Shown here piece by piece: positions 25,719 through 34,312 of a DNA stretch of 45,779 nt; the first letter of the stretch is position 1, and each line of letters begins with the position of its first letter. The DNA comes from Anaerolineae bacterium (GTDB lineage: Bacteria > Chloroflexota > Anaerolineae > Aggregatilineales > Phototrophicaceae). The stretch lies in NCBI GenBank assembly GCA_022842885.1, contig JALHOR010000041.1, positions 1 through 45,779 of the forward strand, in the 5' to 3' direction. The notes under the pieces are model-generated. The model ran no database searches. It was not told where the DNA came from and saw only the letters and a list, made by a program, of their open reading frames with translations. Position numbers and translations under genes: made by a program.

Positions 25719-25797
25719 GAGTTGTAATGGGGTTGCCCAACGCTGCACCCAGCAACTTGTATTGACTGCACAGCCAGCCACAAGCCCGGCGGTGCCT

Positions 25798-25822
25798 CAC
25801 CCACCTGTCAGTTCAGGGGGTG
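25798..25822 (+). promoter_or_regulatory. Leader hairpin before the first S1 gene
   Basis: CACCC-A-CCTG (25798-25807) pairs with CAGG-GGGTG (25814-25822) leaving one bulged A and a 6-base loop. It ends 7 bases before GGAG (25830-25833), the ribosome site, so it could control access to it. S1 proteins commonly repress their own mRNA. Confidence 0.45.
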
Positions 25823-25838
25823 TTAGCCCGGAGACCGT

Positions 25839-27020
25839 ATGAGTGAGAAAGATGACAAGAATAGGGAACTTAGCGACGATTTTGAGGCATTGTTAACCGC
25901 ATCCCTGAGCTATACCTATACCCCCCCACGGCGTGGTGAAATTCGTACCGCCCGGATTTTGCAAATTGAAGACCGCGAAATCATTGTGGATTTGGGGGCG
26001 AAGCAAGATGGTATCGTACCGTATCAAGACTTGGAACGGATGGATAAAGAGTTCCGAGAAAAACTGACGGTGGGCGAAGAAGTGCCTGTTTACGTCGTTA
26101 ATCCGCGTGACCAGAATGATAATCTCGTCGTCTCGATTAACATGGGCTTGCAGCGGTACGATTGGGACAAAGCCCGCGAACTCTTGCAATCCGAACAGCC
26201 TGTTCAAATAACCGTCACGGGTTATAACAAAGGCGGCGTTTTGGTGCGTTGGCATCGCCTAGAAGGCTTTATCCCCAGTTCCCACCTCACCACCGTCAAT
26301 ATGTCGGCGGAACGCCGCGATACGGTGAATGCCCTCATCAACGAAAAACTAGATGTCAAAGTGATTGAGGTTGACCAAGACCGGCGCCGTTTGATTTTTA
26401 GTGAGCGTGAAGCCCAGCGTGAATGGCGGCAGAAACAAAAAGCCCGCTTGCTAGCAGAACTTAAAGAAGGCGATAAAGTCACTGGTGTTGTCACTGGGTT
26501 GCGCGATTTTGGCGCGTTTGTGAATATTGGCGGTGCCGATGGGTTAATCCATGTCAGCGAATTGGCATGGCATCGCGTAGACCACCCGCGAGATGTGCTG
26601 CGCGTCGGTGATGAAATTCAGGTCTATGTGCTGAATCTTGACCGTACCACCAACCGCATTGCCCTTAGCCGCAAACGCTTACTGTCTGACCCTTGGGAAG
26701 ATGCTCATCTGCGCTACCATGAAGGGCAGCTTGTCGAAGGCACCGTCACGAATGTGGTGGATTTTGGGGCATTTGTGGCGCTGGATGATGGCTTAGAGGG
26801 ATTGCTACACCTGAGCGAAATGGGCGATGGCTCGCTTAAAGAGCCGTATTCGTATTTGCAAAAGGGCGATAGATTGGGTTTGCGTATCAGCCACCTAGAG
26901 CCAGAAAAACGCCGAGTAGGATTTACGCAGCGGTGGGGGACGACTGAAGAGACGCCAGAGACTCCCAGCGAAGATGCACCACCCCCGGCTGACCCCGAAA
27001 CACCGCCCGCAACGGAATAA
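25839..27020 (+). CDS. rpsA: S1 RNA-binding domain protein, ribosomal protein S1-like (first of two)
   Basis: A 393-residue protein with four S1 (OB-fold) domains, about residues 30-100, 115-185, 205-275 and 295-362. Each has the S1 patterns; the third is clearest, with GVVTGLRDFGAFVNIGGADGLIHVSELAWHRV. Length and domain number are those of short bacterial S1 proteins, which bring mRNA to the 30S subunit. The tail (about 365-393) is Pro/Glu/Thr-rich. GGAG is 5 bases before the ATG. A second protein with the same plan lies 278 bases downstream, so gene duplication is likely. Confidence 0.88.
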   Translation: MSEKDDKNRELSDDFEALLTASLSYTYTPPRRGEIRTARILQIEDREIIVDLGAKQDGIVPYQDLERMDKEFREKLTVGEEVPVYVVNPRDQNDNLVVSINMGLQRYDWDKARELLQSEQPVQITVTGYNKGGVLVRWHRLEGFIPSSHLTTVNMSAERRDTVNALINEKLDVKVIEVDQDRRRLIFSEREAQREWRQKQKARLLAELKEGDKVTGVVTGLRDFGAFVNIGGADGLIHVSELAWHRVDHPRDVLRVGDEIQVYVLNLDRTTNRIALSRKRLLSDPWEDAHLRYHEGQLVEGTVTNVVDFGAFVALDDGLEGLLHLSEMGDGSLKEPYSYLQKGDRLGLRISHLEPEKRRVGFTQRWGTTEETPETPSEDAPPPADPETPPATE

Positions 27021-27037
27021 ACTGCCAAAAATCGCTA

Positions 27038-27063
27038 AAAATGCCTGTTTTGCAGGCATTTTT
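27038..27063 (+). terminator. Rho-independent terminator after the first S1 gene
   Basis: AAAATGCCTG (27038-27047) pairs exactly with CAGGCATTTT (27053-27062) around TTTTG, ending in a T run. It separates the two S1 genes into distinct transcripts. Confidence 0.85.
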
Positions 27064-27087
27064 GGGTCTCATTTGTGTCTAAACTTG

Positions 27088-27116
27088 TTGACAAACCGCC
27101 TTATCCTCAGTATAAT
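27088..27116 (+). promoter_or_regulatory. Consensus sigma70 promoter for the second S1 gene
   Basis: TTGACA (27088-27093) and TATAAT (27111-27116) both match the consensus perfectly and are 17 bases apart. Transcription should start near 27123, giving a leader of about 175 bases that includes the hairpin CTGTA-gccgt-TACAG. Confidence 0.85.
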
Positions 27117-27298
27117 CCCCCCGATTTTGGGAGATAATAAACGTCCCCGCACAACACTGTAGCCGTTACAGGAACAACGCGACTGATTTTACACTTTATA
27201 GCGTATAGCAGCGTGTCTGGCGGATATTGCTAGGCAGGGTGGGATGTTGCTGTGTCATTTCCCGGTCACACAATGAATGTACAGGGAGCTATTTATTT

Positions 27299-28531
27299 AT
27301 GTCTACACAAGTTGCGCCGCTGATGATGGTAGATGAATTTGATTTTTCGGTCTTGTTAGAACGCTCGCTTGCCGAAAGTCAGTTGGAACGCGGGGATATT
27401 GTGACCGGTACAATTATCTCGGTGGATCATCACGGTCTAATCGTGGATGTTGCCTGGAAACACGATGGGATTGTTTCTCGCCAGGATATTGAACGCATGG
27501 GAATGACGTTGACGGATTTCCATGTGAATGATGAAATTGATGTGACGATTGTGCGTTTGGATGATATGGAAGGCAATCTTGTCCTTTCGGCATCGCAAGC
27601 CCGCCAGAACGAAGACTGGAAATTGGCGGAAAAATTGCAAGAAACGGACGATCCTTGGGGTGGCGAAGTTTCTGCGGCGAACAAAGGCGGCTTGATTGTG
27701 CCATTTGGCAATCTGCGCGGCTTTGTGCCTGCCAGCCATGTGGTGGATTTGCCGCGTGGCATGAGCGAAGATGACCGCTTGAAATATCTGGAAAACTTCG
27801 TCGGCAAAGAAATCTCCATCAAAGTGATTGAAGTCAACCGCAAGCGCCGCCGTCTGGTGTTCAGCCAGCGCAACGCTGAACGCGAAACGCGCAATGCTCG
27901 TAAAGAAGTGCTGCTCTCTGAACTCAAAGAAGGCGATGTCCGTGAGGGTGTCGTCAGTGGTCTGTGTGATTTTGGGGCATTTGTAGACCTAGGTGGTGCC
28001 GATGGCTTAATTCATATTTCAGAATTAGCGTGGCATCGCGTCCGGCATCCCAATGAAGTTGTGAATGTTGGCGATAAAGTGAAGATTTATATCCTGCATT
28101 TGGATGATAATGGCAAACGCATTGGTCTGAGCCTCAAACGCTTACAACCCAATCCTTGGTCAGTTGTCAACGAACTGTATCATATTGGGCAGTTGGTGGA
28201 AGGCACGATTAGCCGTGTCGAACCGTTTGGCGCTTTCGTCAGCCTAAAGCCGGGGATTGAAGCCCTGCTGCATATCAGCCAAATTTCTGATGATAAGAAT
28301 GTTGACCCGCGCCGGATGTTGTACGAAGGTCAGCAACTCCTCACCCGCGTGATTAGCATCGAATCGGATAAACAACGGTTAGGGTTAAGCCTAAAAGAAG
28401 TCGCGGATGGCGAAAAGGAACAATGGCAAGAAACCCAAGTTCCCGCAGCCCCAACAGCCGAAGCCGCCGTTGAAGTCTCTAGTGAAATTTCTAGTGAAGT
28501 CCCGGTTGAAGTGGCAGCTACCGTTGAATAA
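27299..28531 (+). CDS. rpsA: S1 RNA-binding domain protein, ribosomal protein S1-like (second of two)
   Basis: A 410-residue protein with four S1 domains in the same order as the preceding gene. The third (EGVVSGLCDFGAFVDLGGADGLIHISELAWHRV) differs from its neighbour's at few positions; the fourth is GQLVEGTISRVEPFGAFVSLKPGIEALLHISQI. The Ala/Glu/Val-rich tail differs. The ATG at 27299 follows AGGGAG (27283-27288) by 10 bases. With a perfect promoter and its own terminator, this is probably the main expressed S1. Functional division between the two paralogues is unknown. Confidence 0.9.
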   Translation: MSTQVAPLMMVDEFDFSVLLERSLAESQLERGDIVTGTIISVDHHGLIVDVAWKHDGIVSRQDIERMGMTLTDFHVNDEIDVTIVRLDDMEGNLVLSASQARQNEDWKLAEKLQETDDPWGGEVSAANKGGLIVPFGNLRGFVPASHVVDLPRGMSEDDRLKYLENFVGKEISIKVIEVNRKRRRLVFSQRNAERETRNARKEVLLSELKEGDVREGVVSGLCDFGAFVDLGGADGLIHISELAWHRVRHPNEVVNVGDKVKIYILHLDDNGKRIGLSLKRLQPNPWSVVNELYHIGQLVEGTISRVEPFGAFVSLKPGIEALLHISQISDDKNVDPRRMLYEGQQLLTRVISIESDKQRLGLSLKEVADGEKEQWQETQVPAAPTAEAAVEVSSEISSEVPVEVAATVE

Positions 28532-28557
28532 TTCATCTCTTTGTTGAGATTGTAGCG

Positions 28558-28588
28558 CCCCGCTGCGGATTTCCGGGCGGGGTTCTTT
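28558..28588 (+). terminator. Rho-independent terminator after the second S1 gene
   Basis: CCCCGC (28558-28563) pairs with GCGGGG (28577-28582) and is followed by TTCTTTC. Confidence 0.75.
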
Positions 28589-28654
28589 CGTCATCACCGG
28601 GGCAAATTGGTTGATTGTTGCGAACAGACAATGGTAATTAACGTTATTGTTGGC

Positions 28655-28660
28655 TATAAT
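28655..28660 (+). promoter_or_regulatory. -10 box (TATAAT) upstream of rpsU
   Basis: A perfect TATAAT lies 43 bases before the rpsU start. No good -35 hexamer was seen 16-18 bases upstream. Confidence 0.4.
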
Positions 28661-28703
28661 GAAAAATATTCAGGTCGTATAACATAGAAAGTGACCAAAC
28701 TGG

Positions 28704-28913
28704 ATGGCATCTGTTAAATTAAAGGCTGGCGAATCGCAGGAACAACTGCTGCGGCGTTTCCGCAAGCGTGTGACCAATGCCGGCATTTTGAGTACCGTCC
28801 GGCGCAAACGCTGGCATATTTCCAAGAGTGAACTGCGGCGCATTGAGAAGAAAAAGGCGATTCGTCGCTCTCGGCGTCGCCAGCGCAAAGCGGCTGCCCG
28901 CGGTGGTTTGTAG
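28704..28913 (+). CDS. rpsU: 30S ribosomal protein S21
   Basis: A 69-residue, very basic protein of the 30S subunit, active at initiation near the anti-Shine-Dalgarno end of 16S rRNA. The family pattern is clear: [53 protein letters not shown]. Length fits. It is followed by a hairpin and then infA, so initiation factors cluster here. The ribosome site is weak. Confidence 0.95.
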   Translation: MASVKLKAGESQEQLLRRFRKRVTNAGILSTVRRKRWHISKSELRRIEKKKAIRRSRRRQRKAAARGGL

Positions 28914-28943
28914 TTTTCCATTACAGCATCAAACATTTGACTA

Positions 28944-28976
28944 ACCGCTGCCAATCTTGGACAGCGGTCTGTTTAT
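28944..28976 (+). terminator. Hairpin between rpsU and infA, terminator-like
   Basis: ACCGCTG (28944-28950) pairs with CAGCGGT (28962-28968), followed by CTGTTTATTT. The T run is interrupted, so read-through into infA is possible. Confidence 0.55.
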
Positions 28977-28999
28977 TTACATGGTTCGTCAGGAGTGGT

Positions 29000-29242
29000 A
29001 TGTCGAGCAAAAATGAAGAACGTATCGAATTAGAAGGCACTGTTGTGGAAGCCCTGCCCAATACCCAATTTATCGTGGAATTGGAAAGCGGTCATAAAGT
29101 GCTGGCATATTTATCCGGCAAAATGCGGAAATTTTATATTCGGATTTTGTTGGGGGATAAAGTCAAGGTCGAAATGACCCCGTATGATATGACCAAAGGG
29201 CGGATTACCTATCGCCACAAGGATCCGCGTACTGGCGAATAA
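29000..29242 (+). CDS. infA: Translation initiation factor IF-1
   Basis: An 80-residue single OB-fold protein that binds the 30S A-site during initiation. The pattern [55 protein letters not shown] is diagnostic in shape, with the usual GRITYR end. The ATG at 29000 follows AGGAG (28991-28995) by 4 bases; further upstream codons read into the terminator. The substitution KNFIRIL to KFYIRIL is a mild divergence. It is not in the rpl-sec cluster common elsewhere. Confidence 0.95.
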   Translation: MSSKNEERIELEGTVVEALPNTQFIVELESGHKVLAYLSGKMRKFYIRILLGDKVKVEMTPYDMTKGRITYRHKDPRTGE

Positions 29243-29317
29243 ACCGCCACAGCATGTCCTGAACGGTGGCACACCGGGCGCTGTTTACATCAGCAGCGTT
29301 GCATTCTTCTGGGGCTA

Positions 29318-30031
29318 TTAACGCGGCTTTTCACCCCGATGCACTGCCATCGTCCCAAACATAAAAGTCTTATAGCGCACATTTTGGAAACCAGCGGCTT
29401 GCAAAATTGCTGTCAATTCTTCTGGTGTCTTGAATGCTTGCGTGGATTTCGGCAGATAGGTATAGGCATCTGCTGCGGCTTTGCCTCCGATTAAGCGCCC
29501 CAACAACGGTATCCCAAAATTTAAATGCAGTAGAATGAATGGCTTCAGCACATTATCTGGGGGGGGACTCGTATCCAGAATGACGATTCTGCCGCCGGGC
29601 TTGAGGATACGTTTTTGTTCTTGCAAAGTGCGCGGAATATCAATCACATTGCGGACTAAATAACCGGATACGACGGCATCAAATTGATTATCGGCAAAAG
29701 GCAATTCCAGTGCGTCGGCGGCTGCCCATGCCACTTGCTGACCTTGCGCCATCTTTTGCCCCACGCGCATCATGGGAATCGCAAAATCTGCCCCAACCAC
29801 CTGCGCCGATGGCACGGCTTTTAGCGCCTCAAACGCAATATCGCCGGTGCCAGTCGCTAAATCTAGGATTTTACCCTGCGGTGATAGCTGCGCCTGCTGC
29901 ACCACATACCGTCGCCAGCGCATATCTTGCCCAAATGTCATCACGCGATTCAGCAAATTATAGCGTTCAGCGATGCGCCCAAACATGGATTGAACGTAAT
30001 GCGAGCGTTCTTGCCCGTGCAAATGTGCCAT
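29318..30031 (-). CDS. menG: Demethylmenaquinone/ubiquinone C-methyltransferase (MenG/UbiE)
   Basis: This 237-residue SAM-dependent enzyme methylates the quinone ring in the last step of menaquinone synthesis. Motif I is LDLATGTGDIAFEAL (about 56-70), with the family N-terminus VQSMFGRIAERYNLLNRVMTFGQDMRWRR and the conserved central SGYLVRNVIDIPRTLQEQKRILKPGGRIVILD. Menaquinone rather than ubiquinone is assumed from the likely bacterial group. It is transcribed away from the infA unit's end, convergent with it, and no other men genes are in view. Confidence 0.93.
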   Translation of the reverse strand: MAHLHGQERSHYVQSMFGRIAERYNLLNRVMTFGQDMRWRRYVVQQAQLSPQGKILDLATGTGDIAFEALKAVPSAQVVGADFAIPMMRVGQKMAQGQQVAWAAADALELPFADNQFDAVVSGYLVRNVIDIPRTLQEQKRILKPGGRIVILDTSPPPDNVLKPFILLHLNFGIPLLGRLIGGKAAADAYTYLPKSTQAFKTPEELTAILQAAGFQNVRYKTFMFGTMAVHRGEKPR

Positions 30032-30124
30032 AGTGTGTGTCCTACCTAACCCTTTCTAATTGTGAATAATACCACAAATAGATAAGGACTAGGTGAGGAG
30101 AACACTATATTTTATGAAAACTGG

Positions 30125-31276
30125 CTATATATCGCCCGATTTGCATAATTTGCGCGGGGCATTGCTGAGAGGGGCAAAGCCTTCAGGAAATTCAACCTTC
30201 ACGCCTTGCAAGCGGTTAAAATAGGCAGCAAAGTAATGGTCTTCCAGCAATTTCTGCCCACCCACGCCGCGTACATACGTCAAGAAAATTTTTGCCAATG
30301 CTTCTGTCTCTGGTGTTGTCGTGCTATTTTTGAGGACGTACATATACAAGGGGCGCGAAAGTTGGCGCGGATAATCGCGGATGTCGTAATCGGTATCGCG
30401 CAAGGGGTCTATGGGGGCTTCATCGCCCGTCAAAATGGGCAGCACGCGCAAATAATCTTCGGGTTGCGTCCGCATCCACGATAAACTGACCCAATATAAA
30501 CTGCCGGGTGTGGCTAAGGTTTTGTTCAGGCAGTCTATGTTGCTATCACAGCGAATATAATTGGCATTGGGTGGCAAGAAGGCTTCGCCTTGGGGCCAGC
30601 CAAATGCCCGTAACACATGGTCAGTGGTGCCGCTGTTGCTGCGGGCATGAATGTAAATGGTTTGGTCATCTTGCCCGCGTACTTCATTCCAATTGGTGGC
30701 TTGCCCGGTCAAAATACGGGTCATGAAATCATCATCCAATGCCGATAGGGTATTGTCTTTATCGGTCACAAACGCGATGATGTCATACCCAATTTCTGCC
30801 GCACATTCAACTTGTATCCCCGCGTCGGTGAGTTGTTGATATTGGCTGTCAGTCAGTGTCTCCGACATTGCCAACACATTTACACAGCCACCGCTGGCAG
30901 CTTTGTTGACGCCACCCACCGACCCAACGGCATCTATCTCCACACTAACGCGCTCTTGCGCTTCAAAATCAGTTTCCCAATCGCTTGCCAAGCCTAAATC
31001 ATTTTCCAGAATCGTGCCGCTGCCTGCCACGCATAACACAGGTGGCGGATTCAAAATATCATCAATGCGCCCTAATGAGGCGAATAAATCATCAATAGAG
31101 GCAAATGTCCCCAAGAGTGAGCCTAATAAACTCCCCAAAAAAACGAGAATGGCAATCAATGATGATGAATTGCCTCTGGCGGTAGGCGGTGCTGCGGCTG
31201 GCGCAGTGTCGCCTGTTGGTGGGGGCGTGCGCCGAGGTTGTAGTGTTGCAGTGGGTTTCGGTTCGGTTGTACTCAT
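30125..31276 (-). CDS. Membrane-anchored PstS-like substrate-binding protein
   Basis: A 383-residue protein. A cytoplasmic N-terminus of about 40 residues rich in Pro/Thr/Ala is followed by one hydrophobic segment (SSLIAILVFLGSLLGSLLGTF, about 39-59), then a periplasmic binding-protein-like domain from VLCVAGSGTILENDLG. It resembles phosphate-binding PstS-type proteins (residues SGTILENDLG, ASGGCVNVLAMSE, HARSNSGTTDHVL). No Pst transporter genes are nearby, so ligand and function are uncertain; such orphan anchored forms may act as sensors. GGGAG lies 10 bases before the ATG at 31276; an upstream in-frame start (31300) is less likely. Confidence 0.75.
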   Translation of the reverse strand: MSTTEPKPTATLQPRRTPPPTGDTAPAAAPPTARGNSSSLIAILVFLGSLLGSLLGTFASIDDLFASLGRIDDILNPPPVLCVAGSGTILENDLGLASDWETDFEAQERVSVEIDAVGSVGGVNKAASGGCVNVLAMSETLTDSQYQQLTDAGIQVECAAEIGYDIIAFVTDKDNTLSALDDDFMTRILTGQATNWNEVRGQDDQTIYIHARSNSGTTDHVLRAFGWPQGEAFLPPNANYIRCDSNIDCLNKTLATPGSLYWVSLSWMRTQPEDYLRVLPILTGDEAPIDPLRDTDYDIRDYPRQLSRPLYMYVLKNSTTTPETEALAKIFLTYVRGVGGQKLLEDHYFAAYFNRLQGVKVEFPEGFAPLSNAPRKLCKSGDI

Positions 31277-31350
31277 GATGTTTTCTCCCGTATAGACCAC
31301 TGATAGAATACTACCTCTTTTAGTTTAAGCCGATATTATGGTGCGCTACA

Positions 31351-31374
31351 GCCGCGAAAATGAGGGTTCGCGGC
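31351..31374. promoter_or_regulatory. Inverted repeat in the divergent PstS-like/methyltransferase gap
   Basis: GCCGCGAA (31351-31358) and TTCGCGGC (31367-31374) form an 8-bp inverted repeat with an 8-base spacer in the 154-base gap between two divergent genes. It could be an operator for one or both; the binding protein is unknown. Confidence 0.45.
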
Positions 31375-31430
31375 AAAACCCCGCTAAAATAGTGGGATTG
31401 TGAGCAACTATAACGACTCAAGGGAAACAT

Positions 31431-32222
31431 ATGACCGAGCGTTTTTTCAAAATTGCCGAGATGAATCAACCCTTTTCGCATCCATTACCACCCGAAAAAT
31501 TGCTGCACTTGGCGGCACTATGTAGTGTGAACGCTGGAACGCGCTTATTGGATTTGGCATGTGGCAAAGGCGAATTGCTTGCTCAGTGGGCGCGGGCATA
31601 CGATTTGCAAGGCACGGGCGTAGATGACGATGATGATTTGATAAATGCCGCGCAGCACCGCGCAAATGAATTGGAAGTTTGGTCACAATTGCAATTTGTC
31701 GCAAGCGATGTATTGGATTTTCCGCAACCATTTCATCAATACAATATCGTTAGCTGCCTCAGTGCCACATGGCTGGACACCGATAAAGCAACGTTGATTG
31801 CTCTGATGCGCGAAGCACTCAAAACCACCAAGGGCGGGTTGTTATTAATTGGCGAAACATTTTGGCAAAAAGTGCCGCCGCTGGAAGTCTGCGAAGCAAT
31901 GGGCATTGGGCGTGATGATTTGCCATTATTAGGTGATTTGGCGGCACAATTTCAATCTACTGGCGTAGATTTGCTGACGATGTTGCTGGCAACGACTGAA
32001 GACCGCGACGCCTTTTATTCGCAGCAGTGGCACGCGGTTCACGAGTGGGTACAACAACATTCCGACCATGACGATGTGCCGGAATTGCGCCAATGGGTGC
32101 GGCAAAATCAACAGCATTATTTACAGTATGAACGCGAATATTTGGGCTGGGGCGTGTTTATCCTTCATGCCGAAGGTATATCTCCGGCAGGGCAAGAAGA
32201 CGACGATGATGACCTGTTTTGA
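31431..32222 (+). CDS. Class I SAM-dependent methyltransferase
   Basis: A 263-residue methyltransferase. Motif I is LLDLACGKGELLAQWA (near 37-52), followed by GTGVDDDDDLI (strand 2) and the post-motif FVASDVLDFPQPFHQYNIVSC. An all-alpha cap lies at about residues 150-235, and the extreme C-terminus is an acidic tail (GQEDDDDDLF). The acceptor is unknown. It starts the plus-strand gene opposite the PstS-like gene and ends 4 bases before a convergent gene's stop. Confidence 0.82.
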   Translation: MTERFFKIAEMNQPFSHPLPPEKLLHLAALCSVNAGTRLLDLACGKGELLAQWARAYDLQGTGVDDDDDLINAAQHRANELEVWSQLQFVASDVLDFPQPFHQYNIVSCLSATWLDTDKATLIALMREALKTTKGGLLLIGETFWQKVPPLEVCEAMGIGRDDLPLLGDLAAQFQSTGVDLLTMLLATTEDRDAFYSQQWHAVHEWVQQHSDHDDVPELRQWVRQNQQHYLQYEREYLGWGVFILHAEGISPAGQEDDDDDLF

Positions 32223-32225
32223 TTT

Positions 32226-32966
32226 TTACCCACTGTTAATCACATCATCTAGCAAACTCGCCATTTTGTCGTAGTGCGAACCTTTCCAGTAGACTTGCTG
32301 GCACGCTTGGCACTGATGAAAGGCATCAAAATTTTCGGCGGTGCGGGGATGAATTTTATCCAGAATGGCGCTTTTTTCGACAGGCATGAGCAAGCCGTTA
32401 CATTTCATGCAATAGCGAAATGGGTCTAAGTGGTCAACCAGCCGATAGCGTTGATTGATTTCCAGTAACCGCGCCCGTGATTCAGTATTTCGCACGAAGT
32501 AGCCATACATCACGCGCCCACGCTTGAGTAAGCCAATATCGCGGGTGAGCAGGATGCGTTTTTCTTCATCCGAGATACGTGCCAGTTCATCATCGTCGTA
32601 ATCATTGCGATACAACGTATCGAACCCCATCATGCGAAGATAGGCTTCCAAACGCCCCAAATGAGTATCCAGAATGAAACGCATTCTGCCCGAATAGGGC
32701 GGCACGAGTGCGATTTTAGGTGACAAGTCTACAGCATCAAAATCAGGATAAAGCGCAATCTTATCGCCCGGTTGCACGATGTAATCAAAATTGACGGAGA
32801 TGCCATTCACTACAATCAGCGCGACTTCGGGATGAGGTGGACCCAACGATTCGAGCATGTCTTTGACAGAGGCACGCCAATCAAACGGATGAGCAATGGT
32901 GGTATGGCGTTGTGAGCGCGGTAAAAAATAATTGAGTGCGCCATGAAATGTAAAATAAGCGGTCAT
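32226..32966 (-). CDS. Ub-Mut7-C protein, putative PIN-like RNase with zinc ribbon
   Basis: A 246-residue protein. The N-terminal ubiquitin-like Ub-Mut7-C domain (about 1-80, with YIVQPGDKIALYPDF) is joined to a Mut7-C domain, a PIN-fold nuclease (about 95-180, with FILDTHLGRLEAYLRMMGFDT and ILLTRDIGLLKR). A C-terminal four-cysteine zinc ribbon (CMKC and CQAC, about 187 and 218) completes it. RNase activity is inferred from fold. Its ATG overlaps the prmA stop as ATGA, so prmA and this gene form an operon. Upstream in-frame codons lie inside prmA. Confidence 0.85.
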   Translation of the reverse strand: MTAYFTFHGALNYFLPRSQRHTTIAHPFDWRASVKDMLESLGPPHPEVALIVVNGISVNFDYIVQPGDKIALYPDFDAVDLSPKIALVPPYSGRMRFILDTHLGRLEAYLRMMGFDTLYRNDYDDDELARISDEEKRILLTRDIGLLKRGRVMYGYFVRNTESRARLLEINQRYRLVDHLDPFRYCMKCNGLLMPVEKSAILDKIHPRTAENFDAFHQCQACQQVYWKGSHYDKMASLLDDVINSG

Positions 32967-33880
32967 AATGCCGGGCGCTTTGCTTCGATAAGGATCCAAT
33001 CGCCTTGCTGCCGCCGGGCAAATGGCTCTAAACCCGTTTTACGCAGAGCAATTTCTACATCGTCCGCCTGAGTATCAATGATGCCGCTGAAAATGGCTGT
33101 GCCACCGGGACGGACTAAATCGCCTAAGTGTTGGTCGCACATGGTGATGATAACTTTTGCCAGAATATTGACGACCATAAAATCGAAGCGGCGGGCAGAG
33201 GTAATGAGCGTTTCTAGGCTGCCTTGCTGTGCGACGATTTTTTCCGCGACACCGTTTTGTTCAGCATTTTCAAGCGTGATTTTGACCGCGAGTTCGTCAA
33301 TATCTACGGCAACCACTTTGGTCGCGTACAGTTTAGCAGCAGCAATTGCCAGGATGCCGCTGCCACAGCCCAAATCCAATACATCCAAATGCGGCGGCAT
33401 GGAGTCTTCAATAGCTTCTAGGCAGAGTTGGGTAGTGGGGTGCGTGCCAGTACCGAATGCCATGCCGGGGTCAAGCGCGATAATCACATCGTCAGGCAGC
33501 GGCTCAACTTCTGTCCACAGCGGGCGAATGATGAGCCGCTTGCCAATGCGTACCGGGTGATAATGGGCTTTCCACGCATTCGCCCAATCTTCTTCATCTA
33601 CGACGTTATAGACGGGCTGTGGCATGGGGTAGAGCATGTTTAAATAGCCAATGGCGCGGTTAATCTGCGCTTTGATGTCGTCGGCTTGGTCATTTTCCGG
33701 GAAGTAACCACGCACAATGAGTTCTTTGGCTGGGGGAACTTCATCTTCATCCCATTTATCGGGGGGAATACCCGTTTGCTCAATAGCAACGCCTTGGTGA
33801 CACCATTTATGTAATTCTTGCGCGATTGCTTCTGAGGCTTCGCCATCGGCGGTAATAGAGACTTCAATCCAGCGGGTCAT
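32963..33880 (-). CDS. prmA: Ribosomal protein L11 methyltransferase
   Basis: This 305-residue SAM-dependent enzyme trimethylates ribosomal protein L11. The N-terminal L11-binding region (about 1-125) precedes the methyltransferase domain with AFGTGTHPTTQLCLEA, motif I LDLGCGSGILAIAAAKL and VVAVDIDELAVKITLENAE. The VNILAKVI motif after strand 4 is characteristic of PrmA. The stop overlaps the Ub-Mut7-C start, and trxA lies 105 bases upstream on the same strand behind a terminator. Confidence 0.93.
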   Translation of the reverse strand: MTRWIEVSITADGEASEAIAQELHKWCHQGVAIEQTGIPPDKWDEDEVPPAKELIVRGYFPENDQADDIKAQINRAIGYLNMLYPMPQPVYNVVDEEDWANAWKAHYHPVRIGKRLIIRPLWTEVEPLPDDVIIALDPGMAFGTGTHPTTQLCLEAIEDSMPPHLDVLDLGCGSGILAIAAAKLYATKVVAVDIDELAVKITLENAEQNGVAEKIVAQQGSLETLITSARRFDFMVVNILAKVIITMCDQHLGDLVRPGGTAIFSGIIDTQADDVEIALRKTGLEPFARRQQGDWILIEAKRPAL

Positions 33881-33950
33881 GGTTTATTGGTCATTTTCAA
33901 GAATCAGGATAGAGCGTTATTGTGGGGGAAAGTGGGAGAGAAGGCAAGCG

Positions 33951-33978
33951 TAAAAACAGGGAGCCGCAGCCCCCTGTT
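33951..33978 (-). terminator. Rho-independent terminator for trxA
   Basis: On the minus strand the stem AACAGGG/CCCTGTT (33972-33978 with 33955-33961) is followed by T residues. It stands 8 bases past the trxA stop. Confidence 0.75.
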
Positions 33979-33985
33979 GGGATGT

Positions 33986-34312
33986 TTAGAGATGTGAAAC
34001 CAATTTGCTGACGATTTTATCTTTGGGCTTGAAGCCGGTGATGCGTTCTACGGGTTCGCCATTTTTGAACAGAATCAGCGTGGGAATGCCCATAATGCCA
34101 TACGCCATCAACACATCGGGATTCGCATCAGCATCGAGTTTGGCGACGCGCAATTTGCCCTGATATTCTTCGGCAATTTCATCCACGATGGGGGCAATCA
34201 TCTTACAAGGACCGCACCATTCCGCCCAGAAATCTACCAATACCGGCATATCCGATTTCAGCACTTCGGTTTCAAATTCATTTTCGTTGACATCAAAGGT
34301 TCGCAGACCCAT
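33986..34312 (-). CDS. trxA: Thioredoxin
   Basis: A 108-residue cytoplasmic disulphide reductant. The active site is WCGPCK (W32 to K37); the buried Asp (LVDFWAEW), the cis-proline loop (GIPTLILFKNGE) and full length fit TrxA. A ribosome site AAGGAG lies upstream of the ATG on the minus strand. A terminator follows. It is probably a single-gene unit, with prmA downstream on the same strand. Confidence 0.96.
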   Translation of the reverse strand: MGLRTFDVNENEFETEVLKSDMPVLVDFWAEWCGPCKMIAPIVDEIAEEYQGKLRVAKLDADANPDVLMAYGIMGIPTLILFKNGEPVERITGFKPKDKIVSKLVSHL

